A stretch of DNA of 64,000 nucleotides from the NCBI GenBank assembly GCA_907165135.1, contig OU015568.1:752501-816500 (forward strand). The letters are read 5' to 3'. The notes under the pieces were generated by a model. That model was not told where the DNA came from. It did not search any database and saw only the letters and a program-made list of their open reading frames with translations. The DNA is from Oikopleura dioica (Eukaryota > Chordata > Appendicularia > Copelata > Oikopleuridae). Position numbers and translations under genes: made by a program. This document shows, piece by piece, positions 22,313-37,300 of this stretch. Within the stretch, counting starts at the first letter, position 1. The number at the start of each line of letters is the position of its first letter.

Positions 22313-25300
22313 TCAAACAAGGCAAGGTTTGTTTGTTGGCGAATGTAGAGTTGGCAGGAGCGGTAGGCGAGTTCGGTTCTGCTTTCCGGAACTGTTGTTT
22401 CCGGAAGACGTTGTATGCGAGCTGTAGTCGGATGTCCGCTCCCAGACGTATAATGAAGACACCTGAAAAACAAGGGATTAATCAATTCGTTCAATAGAGA
22501 ATATTGTAATTTCGTATTCCAAAATGAGACTGTTCTAGATGGTTACCTGGTTGATTTTGTCGGAAACATCGACTTCAAAAGGCTTCGAGGACGAATTTGA
22601 TGGAAGCCAGCAAGCATCAGAGTGGCCAAGGGTTAGACAGTCTTGATTACAGTAATGACCAAGCATCGCCAGCTGAAAAGAGGGTTACTAGAATTCAAAG
22701 CAAAAATGAGGATTATAAACCCAAAATCTGAGTCAAAAATAGTTCAATTTTCAATTCATCTATTTTTCTATCTTATTTTGTCAGTTTTCTTCCTTGATTT
22801 CAAAACTCACATGATTTCTTGATTGCGTTTCGCTCCCAGATTCGCCTCTCCCCGAGTCCGAATCCGCCCTTCTGGAATTACTCTTCTGGTTCATCTGCAA
22901 AGCTCCCCTGGCCGTACAAATCGTTCCCTCGCTGCCACTCCTCTCCGATTTCATCTTCATGTCAATGATCAAATCCGTGCGCGAAATATTCTGCGAGTTC
23001 GCGGAATTATCCCCGAAATTCGACGAATTCATTTTGTCGTTGTGCGCAGCGCGGAGCCGCCGCTGGAGGAAAATGAAGACAACGATGAGAATGAAAATTC
23101 CAGCAACAGCTGCGACGGCGCCGATGATAGCCGCGGAAATAGCCGCGCTGACGGTGATTTCGTATTCCATTGCGACGGAGGTGTTTTGGCCATCGTAGAC
23201 CTATAATATTTGATGATTTTTTTCTAGATTTTTTTTATCAAAAATCATAAAAGAAAAAAAATTCTGAAGCGCAGGAAATATCAAACTAATAAAGAGTTGA
23301 GATCCACTTGACAATATCTGTAACCATAGTTAGAATGGAACTAAGAATAAATTGTATTTATGTCAGTCAATTTCTTTGATAAAAAAAAAATGAAAAAGAC
23401 CCTATTTGATGGCCTCAAATACCGTGAGTGTAATTTCCGCATCCAAATCGCGCGAATAATTCGACTCGAAAATCAAGTCGTGGCCACGAAGCGCGAATAA
23501 TTCTGCATCTCTTCCTCCAAGTTGAATGACTGGTTCTGTTCCATCTGCGTCAGAGATCTAAAATTGCCTATTACAAAACCTGTTTTAAAAATTGAAATAG
23601 AGTCTGGAAAAATATATAAAATATGTTTCAAAAAAAAAAAGAGAACGGCGACCATTAAAAATGTCCCAAAATCCTCCTTGTTCGGCGATGTCGATTTTCT
23701 CAGAGTGTTTTTGTTTCTCACATTGGCATTTGCCTCAACTAGATTCCTCGGTGGCTCTTTTCATTCGGAGAAGAGTCCCTTAGCAGAATTCGAAAATAGT
23801 GGCGGGCGGATAATAACGTAAAGCATTCCCACGAGAAAATGGCTTATGCGCCGCTCCCGCCATTAACAATCGGACTATACTTTTCCACAACAATCGCATC
23901 TTTAAACTTGACCAAAGTTTACGAAGAAAAAGTACTCCCAACAAAACGTGTCGATAAAAAACGATTTTTGAATCTTAATTTCGGATCCAGGAGCAATTAT
24001 GGAATCACCCTAATTTTCTATTCAAATTTGCCTTCGAAAAATATCCTGCTTTTTAGTTTTTTGGCAAAATAAAATAAGGGTGTCACCATCTTATTTAACG
24101 CTTCGTCTGACGGATCGAATAAGGGTATCACTATCTTAAGTTTGTCTATCAAAAGAAGGGTCAGTTGAAGGAAGAATCAAGTTTTGATCGATTTTTTTCG
24201 AAGAAATAAGATAGTGACACCCTTATTTTAGTTTGTCATCATTTTGGAATGAACTGTAAGAAAAGCTTTCATATTGTCTTGATCCCCTAAAAAACAGAAT
24301 AACAAGTCGAAAACGTGATAATTTTAAAATATCTAAGCCGCCGATTACATTTTCGCCCATAAATATGCTCGGCTATATCCTGTTACATAGTCTTTTCCTG
24401 AATATTCACCAGCAGCAGTGATGTATGTTTTCAACCGCCCAAGTGAGTTTTAACACATTTTCTCCCGAAAAAGAGCGGCGATAAGCAAGAACTTTGAAAG
24501 CTGCTTATTGAAGTTTATTCAGGAATTAAAATGGAGCGTGTTCATTTAGAGACTAATAAGCGCTCTAAAAGAACTTGTGCAAGGAATAACAATTCCAGCC
24601 GCAAGCTCGACCGCTCTTTGTGTCTCACTCGCTCATTTTAATACACCTGTGGGGAGAAAATACAACTCATTTTCAAGCAAACAAAAAATTCTTAAGGAGA
24701 ACTATTTTGCTCTAAGCTCGCCTCTAATTATTTCATGCTGGGTTCTTATTCAGTAATGTAAATTTCAGCCAAATTTGGATTTCATGAGAGCTGCATTTTT
24801 TCAGTATTCTGAAACATTTGAAGAATCTTTCAAAACTATTTATGACTAAGAAGAGTTAACTTTTTATGGTGCTGAAAAACTCTTTTTATTGGCATTGCCA
24901 CCATTGGTCAGAAAAAATTGCGCATTTAAACATTTACAAATCATTTTAACCATTATAAGATATTATAAATTCTCATTTCGAAAATGTATTTTATGGTTAT
25001 TTAAAATAAAACCTGAGGTTATTTGAGAACTAGAAACTTTTTGATAGAATACCTAACCTCAAAAGTTCCTATCCCTAACCCTAACCCCTAACCCTAACCC
25101 TAACCCTAACCCTAACCCTAGATTCTAGGGCCTAGAATACCTAACCTGAAAAGTCCCTAACCCTAACCCTAACTCTAACCTCAAAAGTCGAAATAACATC
25201 TCCAAACTGAACATCACTCGCCAGCGCAATGTATTTCGGAATCACGGCCACAGGTCGATTGTCGTTGACATTCTGCACTTGAATCTTCACCAGTCCTTTG

Positions 25301-28300
25301 GTCGATTTGCCGCCTCCATCCGTGACAAGAACCGTCATCTAAAAGATCTCATGAAAACTGAAAATTTCGAAACGAAAAATTGGGAAACGCCTTGAGATGA
25401 GCAGCGAATCCGATCAAGCGAGCGTGGAGTTTATTTCGAAAAAGAGAGTTTTGGACACGATCAGAGAAGTCTTAAGGGAGGGGCAGGCGATAAATGGGAA
25501 ATTGGAAAAGACAGTGTTGGGTTTACTAAAAACTTTGGCTTCATTGGTAAATGAATCATTATGTTTTCAAAATTGAAGAATTGGGTCAATATTTAACCCA
25601 AATGCCTGTCAAATAATTTGAATCTATAAGGGACTTGAATTCTTAAAATTGTTGAAGTGTCATTTTTACTGCTGTTTTTGCTGCAATAATTCGATTTCAT
25701 TATTATTTTTTATTTCGCTTTCTCAAAAGATTTCTCAGGACGTCTTTATAGAAACCATAAAAAAATCTGAGTTTTTGCCACATGCCGATTTTTTCATTAG
25801 ATAAATGCTGAAAATAAATTCCTAGCTTCGCTTGAATTTCCATATTTCGCGCGAAGCGGTTTCGCCTTAATTTTGTCCTTAACTAAGCTTGATAAAAAAC
25901 TACATCATCGAAAAACCTCGTTCCTCAGAAAGAGAACTCCAGGTTAAACTCAAGTGGAGAGGGAGTGAGGTAAATCGTTGCTCAAAGACGGGTCCCGCTC
26001 GAGCCCCACTCTTGAAGATATCGCCAAATCAAAATACGAAAGTGAAATGTCTCCTCTTCACGGAAACGGACGCATAGCTACTCCTTCTATTAATTAGACC
26101 CTCCACTTTTTCCAAAAAGACTGACAGCTTTCGCCAAATTCTAGTGTCCCAGATTTATAAAGAAGATTCTACATGCAAAAAAGCGCCTGAGTTCGACAAC
26201 CTTAGTCAGGTTCTGAAAACATTTTACGAAAAGCCGCGTAGCGCTTTTAATGAAGCCGCGAAGCGGCTTTGCAAGTATTTTGAAATAGATCTAAATCATA
26301 ATTTTGGAAGCCGCTTCGCGGCTTCTTTATAGAAAAAGCCGCTACGCGGCTTCTCAGAACCTGACTCAGGTTTTCATAACAGTTTGCCGATCACAGGCGG
26401 TTTTCTTGCATGTAGCATTTTTTCTTTATAAATTTGTTCCTAGAAAGGTCGATTTTCTCGGGGCTCGTTTCTGCCCCCGCAAAAGCGCAATTAGAGGCTG
26501 TCGAGCAATTTGTGTTGTGTGAGTGTTGAGATATTTCAAATTTTCCGGAGGTGTTGTTTTGCGCACGTTTTCTAGCGCAACAGTTACGAAAGAAAGAATG
26601 CCCAGACCCGTGCGTGAAATCAGACTAGCCCCTTCATTTTCCTCTAAATTCACAGCTCACCCGCCAACTTGCCAATTTGGGGACTAAATAGATTTTACGC
26701 AGCGCGAAAATTTAAGGAGCACTTCTCAATGAGTGAATCAGACTTGACTCTAACTCCGGATAGAAAAAGAGTCAGTAACTGCTCAATTAAAATCACAAAG
26801 AAAAATACTATTCTTCAATCGAGAAGCCGCTTGCGGCTTTGAGTGAAAAACGACCATAGACGCCCGAAGCCCGGCTTTTCGCAGAAAGCCGCAATCTTCG
26901 TAAAAGGAAAGAAAAATTCTTTGTACGAAAAAGAAGGATTTCGAAAAGACGCGCTTCTTTCGACTTCGAATCTTTTTGACTCGAAGGCGCAAGCAGCTTC
27001 TCGATTTTCTTCATACAAAGAATTTTTTCTTCTCTTTATGAAGATTGCGGCTTTTCTGAAAAAGCCGCGCTACGCGCGTTTTTGATCATTTTTCGCTCAA
27101 AGCCGCAAGCGGCTTCTCGATTTATGAAGCCCGTTTTTAGTGACGAGTGAAAGCAGAACTACGTCATTTTTCTCTTACACCCCAAAACTCGAAAATCTCC
27201 ATGCTCCCAAATGATGTCGATCACGTTCCGCGGTCTTCATCCTTTTTAAAACTGCGCAACTTACATTGTATTCCTTTTTCGTTTCATAGTCCAGCTCATC
27301 TTTCACAAATATTTCTCCACTTTCCGCGTCGATTCCAAATTGTTTTTCTTCAACATCAAGTTGGTAGCTGAGTTTTCCAAAGAGAAAAGGGTCGTCTTTG
27401 TCGGTTGCGAGGATTTTTCCAACGACAGTGCCGATTTTTGCGTCTTCTGGGATCGAGAATCGGACTGAATCTGATCGAAGAAGCGGGGAGTTGTCGTTTT
27501 TGTCAGAAATTTTGATCGTTTTCTTTTCAGAAGAGCACCTTAAAGACTTTTTATTAAAGATGAAAAACAAGTAATTTAAGGGTGTAGACAGCGCTTTTGA
27601 AATTTCCGGAGTTCAATCTTTCTGACACCCTTATTCTCGATCATTTTTTGAAAATAAGGGTGTCACTAAGTTAACTTGATGATTGTTTAAAAATGAGATA
27701 AGACAGGGATACCCTTATTTTTGCCTCTTTTCTTTGAATTTTTAAAAATTGCATTTTTCGTTGACTCATTTAGGGCCCCTTATCTCATTACAAAAAAAGT
27801 GTCTCCAAATCCGCCCTTGCGCAATAAGCACCCCCAATTTGCGGTCAATTTCTAAATGAATTAGTTTTCTTCGCTTTCCGCCCGTTCGGAAACAATTTCG
27901 AAGAGGCCGAACATCAGAAACTCGTAACACGTTACGCTGACGATAAAACCACAATTTCCAATTGTTATCGTCTCTCGAAACCGCTTTGTTTTGCGAAAAA
28001 TCGTAAGACAAAAATTTTCGTCAATTTTCAAAATTTTAAAATTTCAGCATTTTCTTGAGCACTTAAAAATTGTAAAAAAAAAAAGGAAAAATGACGAGAA
28101 TTGTGTACTTTTTGGAATCTATGAAATATTGCCGAGTTCGCTACGTAATATCTTCGGCGGACTCTTACGACTTAGGAGTCTAAACACGCGACTCAGGAGC
28201 GAACTAACGACGCTAGAAATTTCCCAGCAAGCTCACGAAATTCCGAAGTTTTTTAGTTCATCCCTTTCGAAGGGCTGAATTACGTGGCATTTTTTAAATT

Positions 28301-31300
28301 TTACTGAAATTTAACTATCAATTATTTTCTAATTTAAAAATTTAGATGTTGACACCCTTATTATAATTAAAAAAATAAGATTTTTAAAAATACTATTTAA
28401 TAAAATTATCAAAGAGATACCCTTATTTTTGACTCATAAAAACAAAATTTATCAAAAAATATCAAAAATAAGGGTATCACCATCATAATTTTTAAAAAAT
28501 ATTTAAATAAAAAAATGGTTTCAAGAGATGATCATCTCGTCTAGTTGACTCAAAATATCAATTTTTGGCATGTTCGCACGTTCGGGCGAAGTTTTGATTT
28601 CTGGTCCTTTGGAAGTGCGGCTGCCAGCGAGCCGATCACTTCTAACAGGCGACTGTCTTCAAATGAAACTATCGCAACACTTTATCCAAAACAATTGTTC
28701 TAAACGCGCGCCTGGGCTTTTCTTCTCGCAAAAAATTTTGACGGGCCGTATTTCAAATAGATTTTCTTCCAACATTTCTTATCGAACTAATAAAGTTCTG
28801 GCGTAATCTGCAAAGGATGGAGATGCGAAATAAGGGCGTCTCCTTCTTCAACGATCGGGGGGTTAAATTAACACTTGATCGGAGCGATTGTGCGCGAGGC
28901 GATTAGACCGCCCCATCATCCAGAATTTCGCCCTTTTCCAAAATGCCTATTACCAGAAATTCCGAAGTCAGTTTGCGACACAAGTGCACGTTGTCCCCTT
29001 AATCAGCGGCCCTATCGTAAATTTCAAATTTACAAACAGGAATTACTTCTCTTTGAGTAATTCCTGTTTGTTTCTATTTAAACAGCAAACTTTTTCGATT
29101 CAAGATAGTGACACCCTTATTTTCTCCGTCGAAAAAATGCATGAAAACTTAAAATTAAACGTGTCATGATGTTATTCCGGTTAAAAAAGGCAATCGAATT
29201 AATATGAGTGACTCCCTTATTTGATCGAAGGCAAAATCTGAAATAAGGGTGTCGCTTCACAATTTTTATGAAGAAAAATTGAAACAGGGCCTCTAAAGTG
29301 AGGAACTCGAAGAAAATGATGAGTGGTAAGTTTTACAGTATTTGCGAAAATCGGCAAAAAGGGGCACTTCCCGATTTCGATTTTTGGCCGCTAAGGCGCC
29401 CAGATCCCCGACTGATCCAAATTAACTTGCCGGATTAGGACATTCTCCGCTTTCGCCAATTTGAACTCTACTCCCGTATCTTCCCTTCCCGTGAGGAGTA
29501 CTGTACCTTTGAGGCTTTCCACCGTCGCAAGCAGTAATCTCGACATTGTAGCGATCCTGAATTTCGCGGTCGAAAGTCATCTTCGATTCCAATATAAACT
29601 CGTTGTCGCTTTCGCGCCGAATGTGAAAATAATTGCTTTTCGAGCGGTTCAACACATGTCTAATTTTGGAAATAAAAAGTCTGAGAGCCAAAAATAAATT
29701 ATTTCGGAAATAAATTTAAAGCTAAAATTATAATTGCTGAAGCGTTTATTTCGCTTTCGCTTCTGAGTTTGAACCGGTCCTAGGTTTCAGATCAATGTCG
29801 ATCGCAGAGTTGATTTCGCCGTCCAGGTCAGATACAGTAACGAAGGCGACGAAAGAGCCAGGTTTTTGTTTTCAGCCAACAGGATTGATCCTTGAAATTT
29901 ATTTTAAAAATTAAAGAAAACAGTCGATTTTCGCCAAAAGAGTTTTGACTCGAAACTTTTGAGTCAAAACTTTTGACCGAATCTTGGCTCCAAAACCTGT
30001 GTTGAAAACCTGAGTCAGGATTTGAAAGACCTTTGGCATGATTCTTTTCAATTGTCTTTTAAATCCTGACACAGGTTTTCAACACAGGTTTCAGAGCTCA
30101 GCAAATAGCTATGAGAAGTTTTTATCGTATCATCTTTTTAATCCCTATAATTTCAATAAGCTCCTCTTTTTCAACAAAAGACAAAATGAGCTGAAACAAG
30201 CTCTAACAAGAGAGAAGCAGCATCTTTCTCAAGGCAATTACGGCGGTGTCGAAAATCCGCCAAACGACCCACCAAACGAGCATTTGTTTTGAAACGAGCT
30301 CATCGGCTTCCATTATGAGTTGCTTCTATACGTGAGATACGAAGCTTTCAAAACTGTAATTTCAGATTTTGTAGATTTTTTCGGACTTATCAAGTTTTTC
30401 TGGAGTAAATCAGACTTTCGACCGGATAAATTTGAGAGCTTAAAAGTGCTACGGAAAAAATTTCGAAAAGATTGAAAATTGAGCGTCCAAATTTGTTCCT
30501 AAAAATCGCAAAACACTTTAAATATTTATGCTTGCTTCGCAGCGGGATACTCGACGCTTATCAAGTGTCGCGCAGCTCGTAAGTGGCGTTAATTCAAGCT
30601 TCTAATCTCTGGCTCTTTTCATTATTTTTCGTGTTCACTGCTACTAGTCGTACACACAGGCTCTTATCCTTTAACCTCTTTTGACAGGATAAAAACGTGA
30701 CGAAAAGTCAAAAATCTACTTTTTTCGAGGACTATTTGAATCTGTCAAAAAACGAGAAGCCACTTGCGGCTAGGATCGGCAAGCTGTGTAGAGAGCCTGA
30801 GTCAGGTTTTTAAAAGCTTAAATGAAAAGCCGCGTAGCGGCTTTTTTAATACACGAAGGCGCAAAGCGGCTTCGCCAATAATTTGAAACATGCAAGAGCC
30901 TTGTCACAGGACTGATTGTGTTGCGAAGCCGCTTCGCGGCTTTGTTTTTGAAAAAGCCGCTACGCGGCTTTTAATCTTAGCCCCCTAGAACTTGCCTAAG
31001 GTTTTCAACACAGGTTGCCGAGCGAGTAGAAAAAGCCGCAAAAGCCGCGACTCTCAACTCTTTCGAGCCAAAAGCTGCGAGAAGCGTCTACTTGATAAAA
31101 TAAGGGTATCACTACGTTATCTTTCTTCAAAGCAAAAATTCCCCTTATTCTTGTTATTTTCAATATTGCCACTGTATCTTCCTCCGCAGGGGCATTTCTA
31201 GTGCCTCATTATTCGGAAATTACACGACCACGAAAATAAATGCCGACCACGATCGAAATGCGCCAAAAGAACATTTCAGTCGAGATCGCGAGGTCGAAAT

Positions 31301-34300
31301 TATATTCCTCTCGTGGTCGTCTTTTTCGCGAAATAGAAATTCCTCAATCGCCATTTTTCAAATTTTTTGGGAAGAAAATTACACTCATTAAGAGGAGGGT
31401 TTACGTAATGGGTTACTACAGCTTGTTTGTTTGCAAGAATGCTAGAATAATTAAAAAGACGCGTTAGGTACAACTGGCTCTAGAAAACGCCCAGTTCATA
31501 CAGGAAAATAAAGCGGCAGTTTATTTGGCAAACTTGAATATTTTCCGTAGAGCGTCAGATTCGCATGAAAATAATTCGCTGGAGAATTAAGCGTTGCTTG
31601 ATTTAATCAAGTTGACAGAAAAATACTCAATTTACGGATTCCCAAAGTTGTTGACGGAACAAAGTAAAAACCCTATTTTGGCAAAAACATTGCGGAAATG
31701 GGATAATAATGAGAGTTTGAAAAAACTTAGACATCGGGGCTTATTTATTGAATTTGAAACAGTTTTATTTCAAAGAGCGGGTAAATAGGTAAATATTTTA
31801 GTTTCTGCTGGTTTAAATTGTTAATTTGGCGAGAAAAAACGATTATTATGAGCTCGAACTTTGAAAAATTCCGCTTTCTTGAAGAATCTTTTCCTCTTTC
31901 GGTTTAAAACAGCTGTTCGATTTAAAATTTTTATGATGTCGGAAATGATTAAGAAAAAGGGTTTTTGATGCGTAATTAGTTGATTATCGGCAGCTGGATA
32001 CCGGTATAAAACAGCTTCTGGAAAAAATTTTATCACCATTTTAAAAATGAATCGACAATGAAGAACAAATGATGATAAATTGCTCTTTTGAGCGGTTTAC
32101 TATAATTTTTCTTTATAGTTTTTATTAGACAAGAAATCATCGAATATATCATCGAATATCGAAATCACGATACTTTACTGCTACTTTTCTTAATAATTTT
32201 CCATTTTCGATGAATAAAATAATCTTCGTCACTTATTTCAAAATTTTGTACATTTATTCAATTCTAGTTGAAAGTCAATCGAGTTTTTTCCACCTCAAAA
32301 AGTTGCCCTTCTCCTGAAAGTTTTAGGCTGAAACTAGCACAAAGTATCTGAATCAATGATAAAACGGTACTTATTCCGAGTCAACAAGCAGCCAACTACT
32401 GAACCTCTCCAGTTGAAGCGCGAAAAAGAGAGGTTTGGTACTTGGGTGATTATTGGATTGGTGGAGAGTTATAGAGTGAATTGTTGTGCCACTTCAAGTG
32501 CCCAGTACAGCACACACACTCGAGGGTGCTCAAAGACGTATTCATCAAATAGCACAATTAGCAGCCCCTTATGAAACAAAAACCAAAATAGCACGAACTT
32601 ATTCTGGAAGAAAAAGAAAACTAATGAACCTGGCGCCTCCCGGGTGGAGCCAGTTTTATTCAAAAGTAATGAAAAAATATGAAAAAAAAGACTTGTCTTT
32701 CATACATAGGCTCAGAAACCTGTGTTGAAAACCTGAGTCAGGGTCCTGAAAAGAGCTCAAATTAATAGCCGCAGCGCGGCTTTAGTTTTAAATGAAGCCG
32801 CAAAGCGGCTTCGCCAAAATAGAAAAGACTTTTTCAGGACCCTGACTCAGGCTTTTTACTCAGGTTTTGCACCTTTTTTCTGTTTCTTTTTTGCGAAAAT
32901 TTCGGCAAATTTAGGGAAGAAAAAAACGTGTGGCCACTTGAGTATAAAATTACTAAAGTCTAATGGGGGGCGCGATAAGGCGTTTTTAAATCTCCCGCTG
33001 AGTAGCAGATGAATTTTCTTATCGGTTACGAAAGTACTCACCGTCTTCCGCGAGTCCGTTGATTGGCATCACTGACACTTGTGGCGCGTGGTCGTTCAGG
33101 TCCAGAATTGAGACCTCGACGGTCGCGTAGCCGGATCGGGAGGGGTTGCCCAAGTCGCGGGCTTCGACCCGAATTCGAACGCTAGAATTTTTAGTTATTC
33201 TTTTTTTTATTTTTTTCCGGAAATCCCTGAAATTAAAAACATGTGTTTATGGTCCTTACTAAACGATCTTTTCCTGTTTTTCCAGCAACAAATTACCCCC
33301 TTTGATTCACTTGATATTTCTATATTATGCCCGGAATACTTAAGAAAAGCGCCCCGAATTTATATTCAAACAATCGAAACAACGCATTCGTTCGATTTGT
33401 TAATTGAGGAAGTTGGCTTACGCCCCGCCAGAAGCAACAAATTGGCCACTTATGGGATCATCCCTGGCGTTTTTCGCTGGTCACGATGAAATTTACCGCG
33501 ATTTTTTCTTTTCTTGACCGTTTCCACTCGGAAAAGACAGGTTAATTTGAGGATTGAATCGATTTCTGTCATTCGAAATTTGAAAATGAAATGTAAAAAA
33601 TACAAGCCGCCCCGTGTAGTACAACTTCCGGTTCTGACTCTTTGCTGAAAGCCGAAATTATGGAAATGATTGGGCGAGAACGCTCAGCTATTAACTAACA
33701 TGGGAAAAAACGAAGCTCTAAAATGATGCGGAATTTCCTGAAGAGCCGATTTTCTTTTTGCCCGTCAACGTGACTTTTTATCGAAGAGTTTTGATAATGA
33801 CTTTGATAAATGAATGAGAGAGTTGTCAGAAAAAGCTCAAGAAAATGGTTTTTCTTTGGCTTTTGTCTTAAGGAAACACATGTTCTTCTCTTTGTTGATT
33901 TTCTATGGCACTTTTCGCAAGGAAAAAATTTGAACTTGGTTAATAATTTAACCATTTCTTGAACCTCAAGGTCCCACAAGCGGCTTTTCTATATTCAATC
34001 ATGTGCGGCTTCTATATCTCCAAGAATAAATGACTAGTGTGGTAGTGTGGCCAAAATTGAGCGATTTGGAAGGATTGAAGAGTTGATTTTTGGAAGAGCT
34101 TTTGTTAGCTCTAGAATTCCGGGGTTTGGTTTTGAAATAGAAGCTAAAGCGGGTCGCTCACCCTCGTCCGTTTCCAGTTCACTTTCAAACTTGTGGTCGC
34201 GCCGACAAGTGGAGCGGATGAAATTTCGGGATTAAGTACCGACTGGGAAACTTTTCCCTCGCCTTAGTTTTTAGAGCTTGATTGATCTTTGGCCAATTTA

Positions 34301-37300
34301 CGGTTTCGAGAATATTTCCCCCTTTTCCGGAAATGTACACAAGCGACTAGGCACATCCCTTCTGCGCCATTTGAATGTCAGGCGAAATGGTAAATCGGCT
34401 CAAGATTCAGCTCATTTACCATGAAATTGGAAGCAATTTCGATTTTTTGCTTATTTTGTTACATTTATGTTTAGACCAGAGTTAGAAATGTAGTAGGGTA
34501 GTAACGTAGTAATGTAGTAAATTACTACATTTTACTACATCAAGTGGTAGTAATGGTAGTATGTAGTAGCATTCTCAGAAGTATGTAGTAATGTAGTAAT
34601 ACTACATTACTACATGCAGTTCTAGAGATAAATTTATTTTGGGAAACTAGCCATTTTTCGCTTTATTCTTTCCAAAAGAGTTGTCTAATTTTTTTCTTAC
34701 GTTATCTATGTCTCTTTTCTTTATTAAAAAATGTAATGGTAGTATGTAGTAGCCGTTTTTGGAAACCGAGGTAGTAATGTAGTAATGTAGTAGAGGTATT
34801 ATTGAGCGCTGTATTCTGGTGGTAGTAATGGTAGTATGTAGTAGCAAAATGTTACTACATTTCCAACCTGGTTTAGACTTCTCGAAAATTTAGGCTTGGA
34901 AACCTGAGTTGGAAACCTGAGTCAGGGCTCTGATAGAGTCTTGAACCTGCGTAGCGGCTATTTTCTAGAGAAACCGAAAAGAAATGCATAAAAACAGATT
35001 CTGGCTTTTATCAAAGCTTCAGGACCCTGAGTCAGGTTTTCTACACAGGATTCTCAGCCCAGTGTAGAAAAAGGGGCTTCTATGTCTTTTACCTTTTGGT
35101 CGTTTCCCGATCAATTGCTCCAGTCGTCGAAATCACCCCAGTTTTCGGCTCCATTTGAAACTTCCCGACTGCCGTTTTCGGATCAACACTTTCAATCTCG
35201 TATCGAATTTCTCCATTCAGCCCGTTGTCCAAATCATCCGCACTGACTTTGTAGACGAATGTTCCTGCGGGCGCGTTTTCAACGACGCTGGCGGAGAAAA
35301 CGTCTTGGTCGAATTTGGGCGAATTGTCGTTGCTGTCTTGGATGTTGATAACGAGTTTCGTTGAGCCTTCTCGTCCCCCGCCGTCGGTGGCGATAACGGA
35401 TCCCTCCCAGCGCGGGGCTAGTTCGCGATCGAGCTTTTTTAGGACCTAGGAAATTGATGAGGTGAGGGTTGGGGTCAAAAAGCTGTCCAAGAATCAAGAA
35501 AAAAACGCAAAATAAAGAAGTTAGAAAGTAACTCATATCTTATTATTCGCCATTCTTTTCTATTATCTTTGAAGGGAACCCGCGGTAAAAAGTGCTCAAT
35601 GTTCAATTTTTAAGTTTAATCGTCGCAATTCAAAAATTCATCTTGAACAAGCGCTCCAACACCTGCATCTGAATTTTTAAAAGCGCGCTGACTGTTTTTG
35701 TGGCTCTTTTTGCGAACTTGATATTTCTCTGCATTTTTGTCTGCTAGACAAGTATTTTCGGATGCCGAAATCTTACCTTCAAGAAAGGCCTTCCATTTTG
35801 GACTTGAATATCGAATGTTCCGGGCGGGACGATACTGTAGCTGACTGCCGCAAATTCTCCGATATCAGCGTCCTTGGCGATCAAGTCGGAAACTTCGAAT
35901 TCTTCTCCGATTCCGAGGGCTTCTGGAATTTCTAGAGAGACGAGATTCGAGCGGAAAACGGGCGAGTTGTCGTTGACATCAGTGATTTCGATCGAAAGGA
36001 TGATTTTTCGTAGACTTCTTGCGGCATTACTGCGATCTTAAATACCAAAGTAAAACCTTATTATCTGGAATCATTGAAAATTTCAATTAAGAAGAGCTTT
36101 TACTTTTGAAAAAGTAACTTCTGAGGAACGAGAAGTTGTTGATAATCAGAGTAAATATGTATTCTCAAAATCCAGCAAGAGACGGAAAAAGTCCGAATTC
36201 TAAAAATTGATACATAGTTATGGTTTTCAATTTCTTTCGATTTTTAATTCTTTAACTTGGCGCTCGATAAATATCGCTGTTTTTCTTTCCCACTAGTTTT
36301 TGATTCAAATCATCAACAAAGTCAAAATCCCCTATTGAAAAATTGAGAAAGACCTACAAATTGAAGGCAACAATTTTCCAAATTTTCCTTGCCCACAGTG
36401 CTCCTTACGATAAGCCTGGATCATCGCATCGTTATCTCGCCCTGAGCCACTTCCCTGGCCAAGTAATGGCTATAAAATTATATCGTAACGAGCCTGTTAT
36501 CACGCGAAAAACTTTCCGATCCTGGATCCGTTAGAATGTCGACTTTCCAAAAATCGTGTAAAAAGCTTCTTCAACTTACGTTTATCGAAAAAAGAAAAAA
36601 GAAAGTCATCAATACAACATCATCAAAAATTCAATAAAACAAAGTCATATCATCAATAAAAATCACCAATAAACAGAATCCAGTTCAATCAAAGACGCAT
36701 CTAAATATTGGTGATGCAACAAGTCAGATGCGTCTAACGAGTTAGGCGTAAGCGATAATTTATTTAGATAACTCGTGTCCACCCTGGACTGCCAAATCTG
36801 ACGGCGCGGTGAATTTGCGGGCTGGGCCAGCTCTTGTCCTTTTAATATAAATCACTGTTTTCTGCTTCTGGGTTGACCAGCACTCAATAACCTAATTCAA
36901 CCGGCTTTTAAAGGTCGAAGTTAACCCTAACGGCAAGTGTTTAGGGTTAGGCTCTAGGGCAAAAGATGTGGCTGGGCGTTTCTGATTGGATAAGTAGTGT
37001 TTGTCCATTAGGGATTGGGTGATGGAAACAAATATCGGCCTCTTATTGGCTGAGAGAACCATTACCCCAGATTTTTGGACACAGTTAGGGCCCCCTTCCT
37101 ACCACCCACCCTAGGACCTAAACAATAGTCAGGATAGGGTGAGCTTAAGGACCCCGTCAGCTTTTTCGAAAAATCAAAGCTCGGAATTTTAAAATTTTGA
37201 CCCCGGAAATGGATTTTACGAGTCGAAAAATGATTATGAGGCTTCATTTTTTGGGGGTCTATCTCGTCTCCTTCACCCTCAAAATCGCGTTTGAAAATTG

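Noticed and set aside
29422-29506. Apparent frameshift at the end of a cadherin exon
   Set aside because: Explained by a normal GTACAG donor at 29506; the next exon (27538) continues in phase, so no frameshift is needed.
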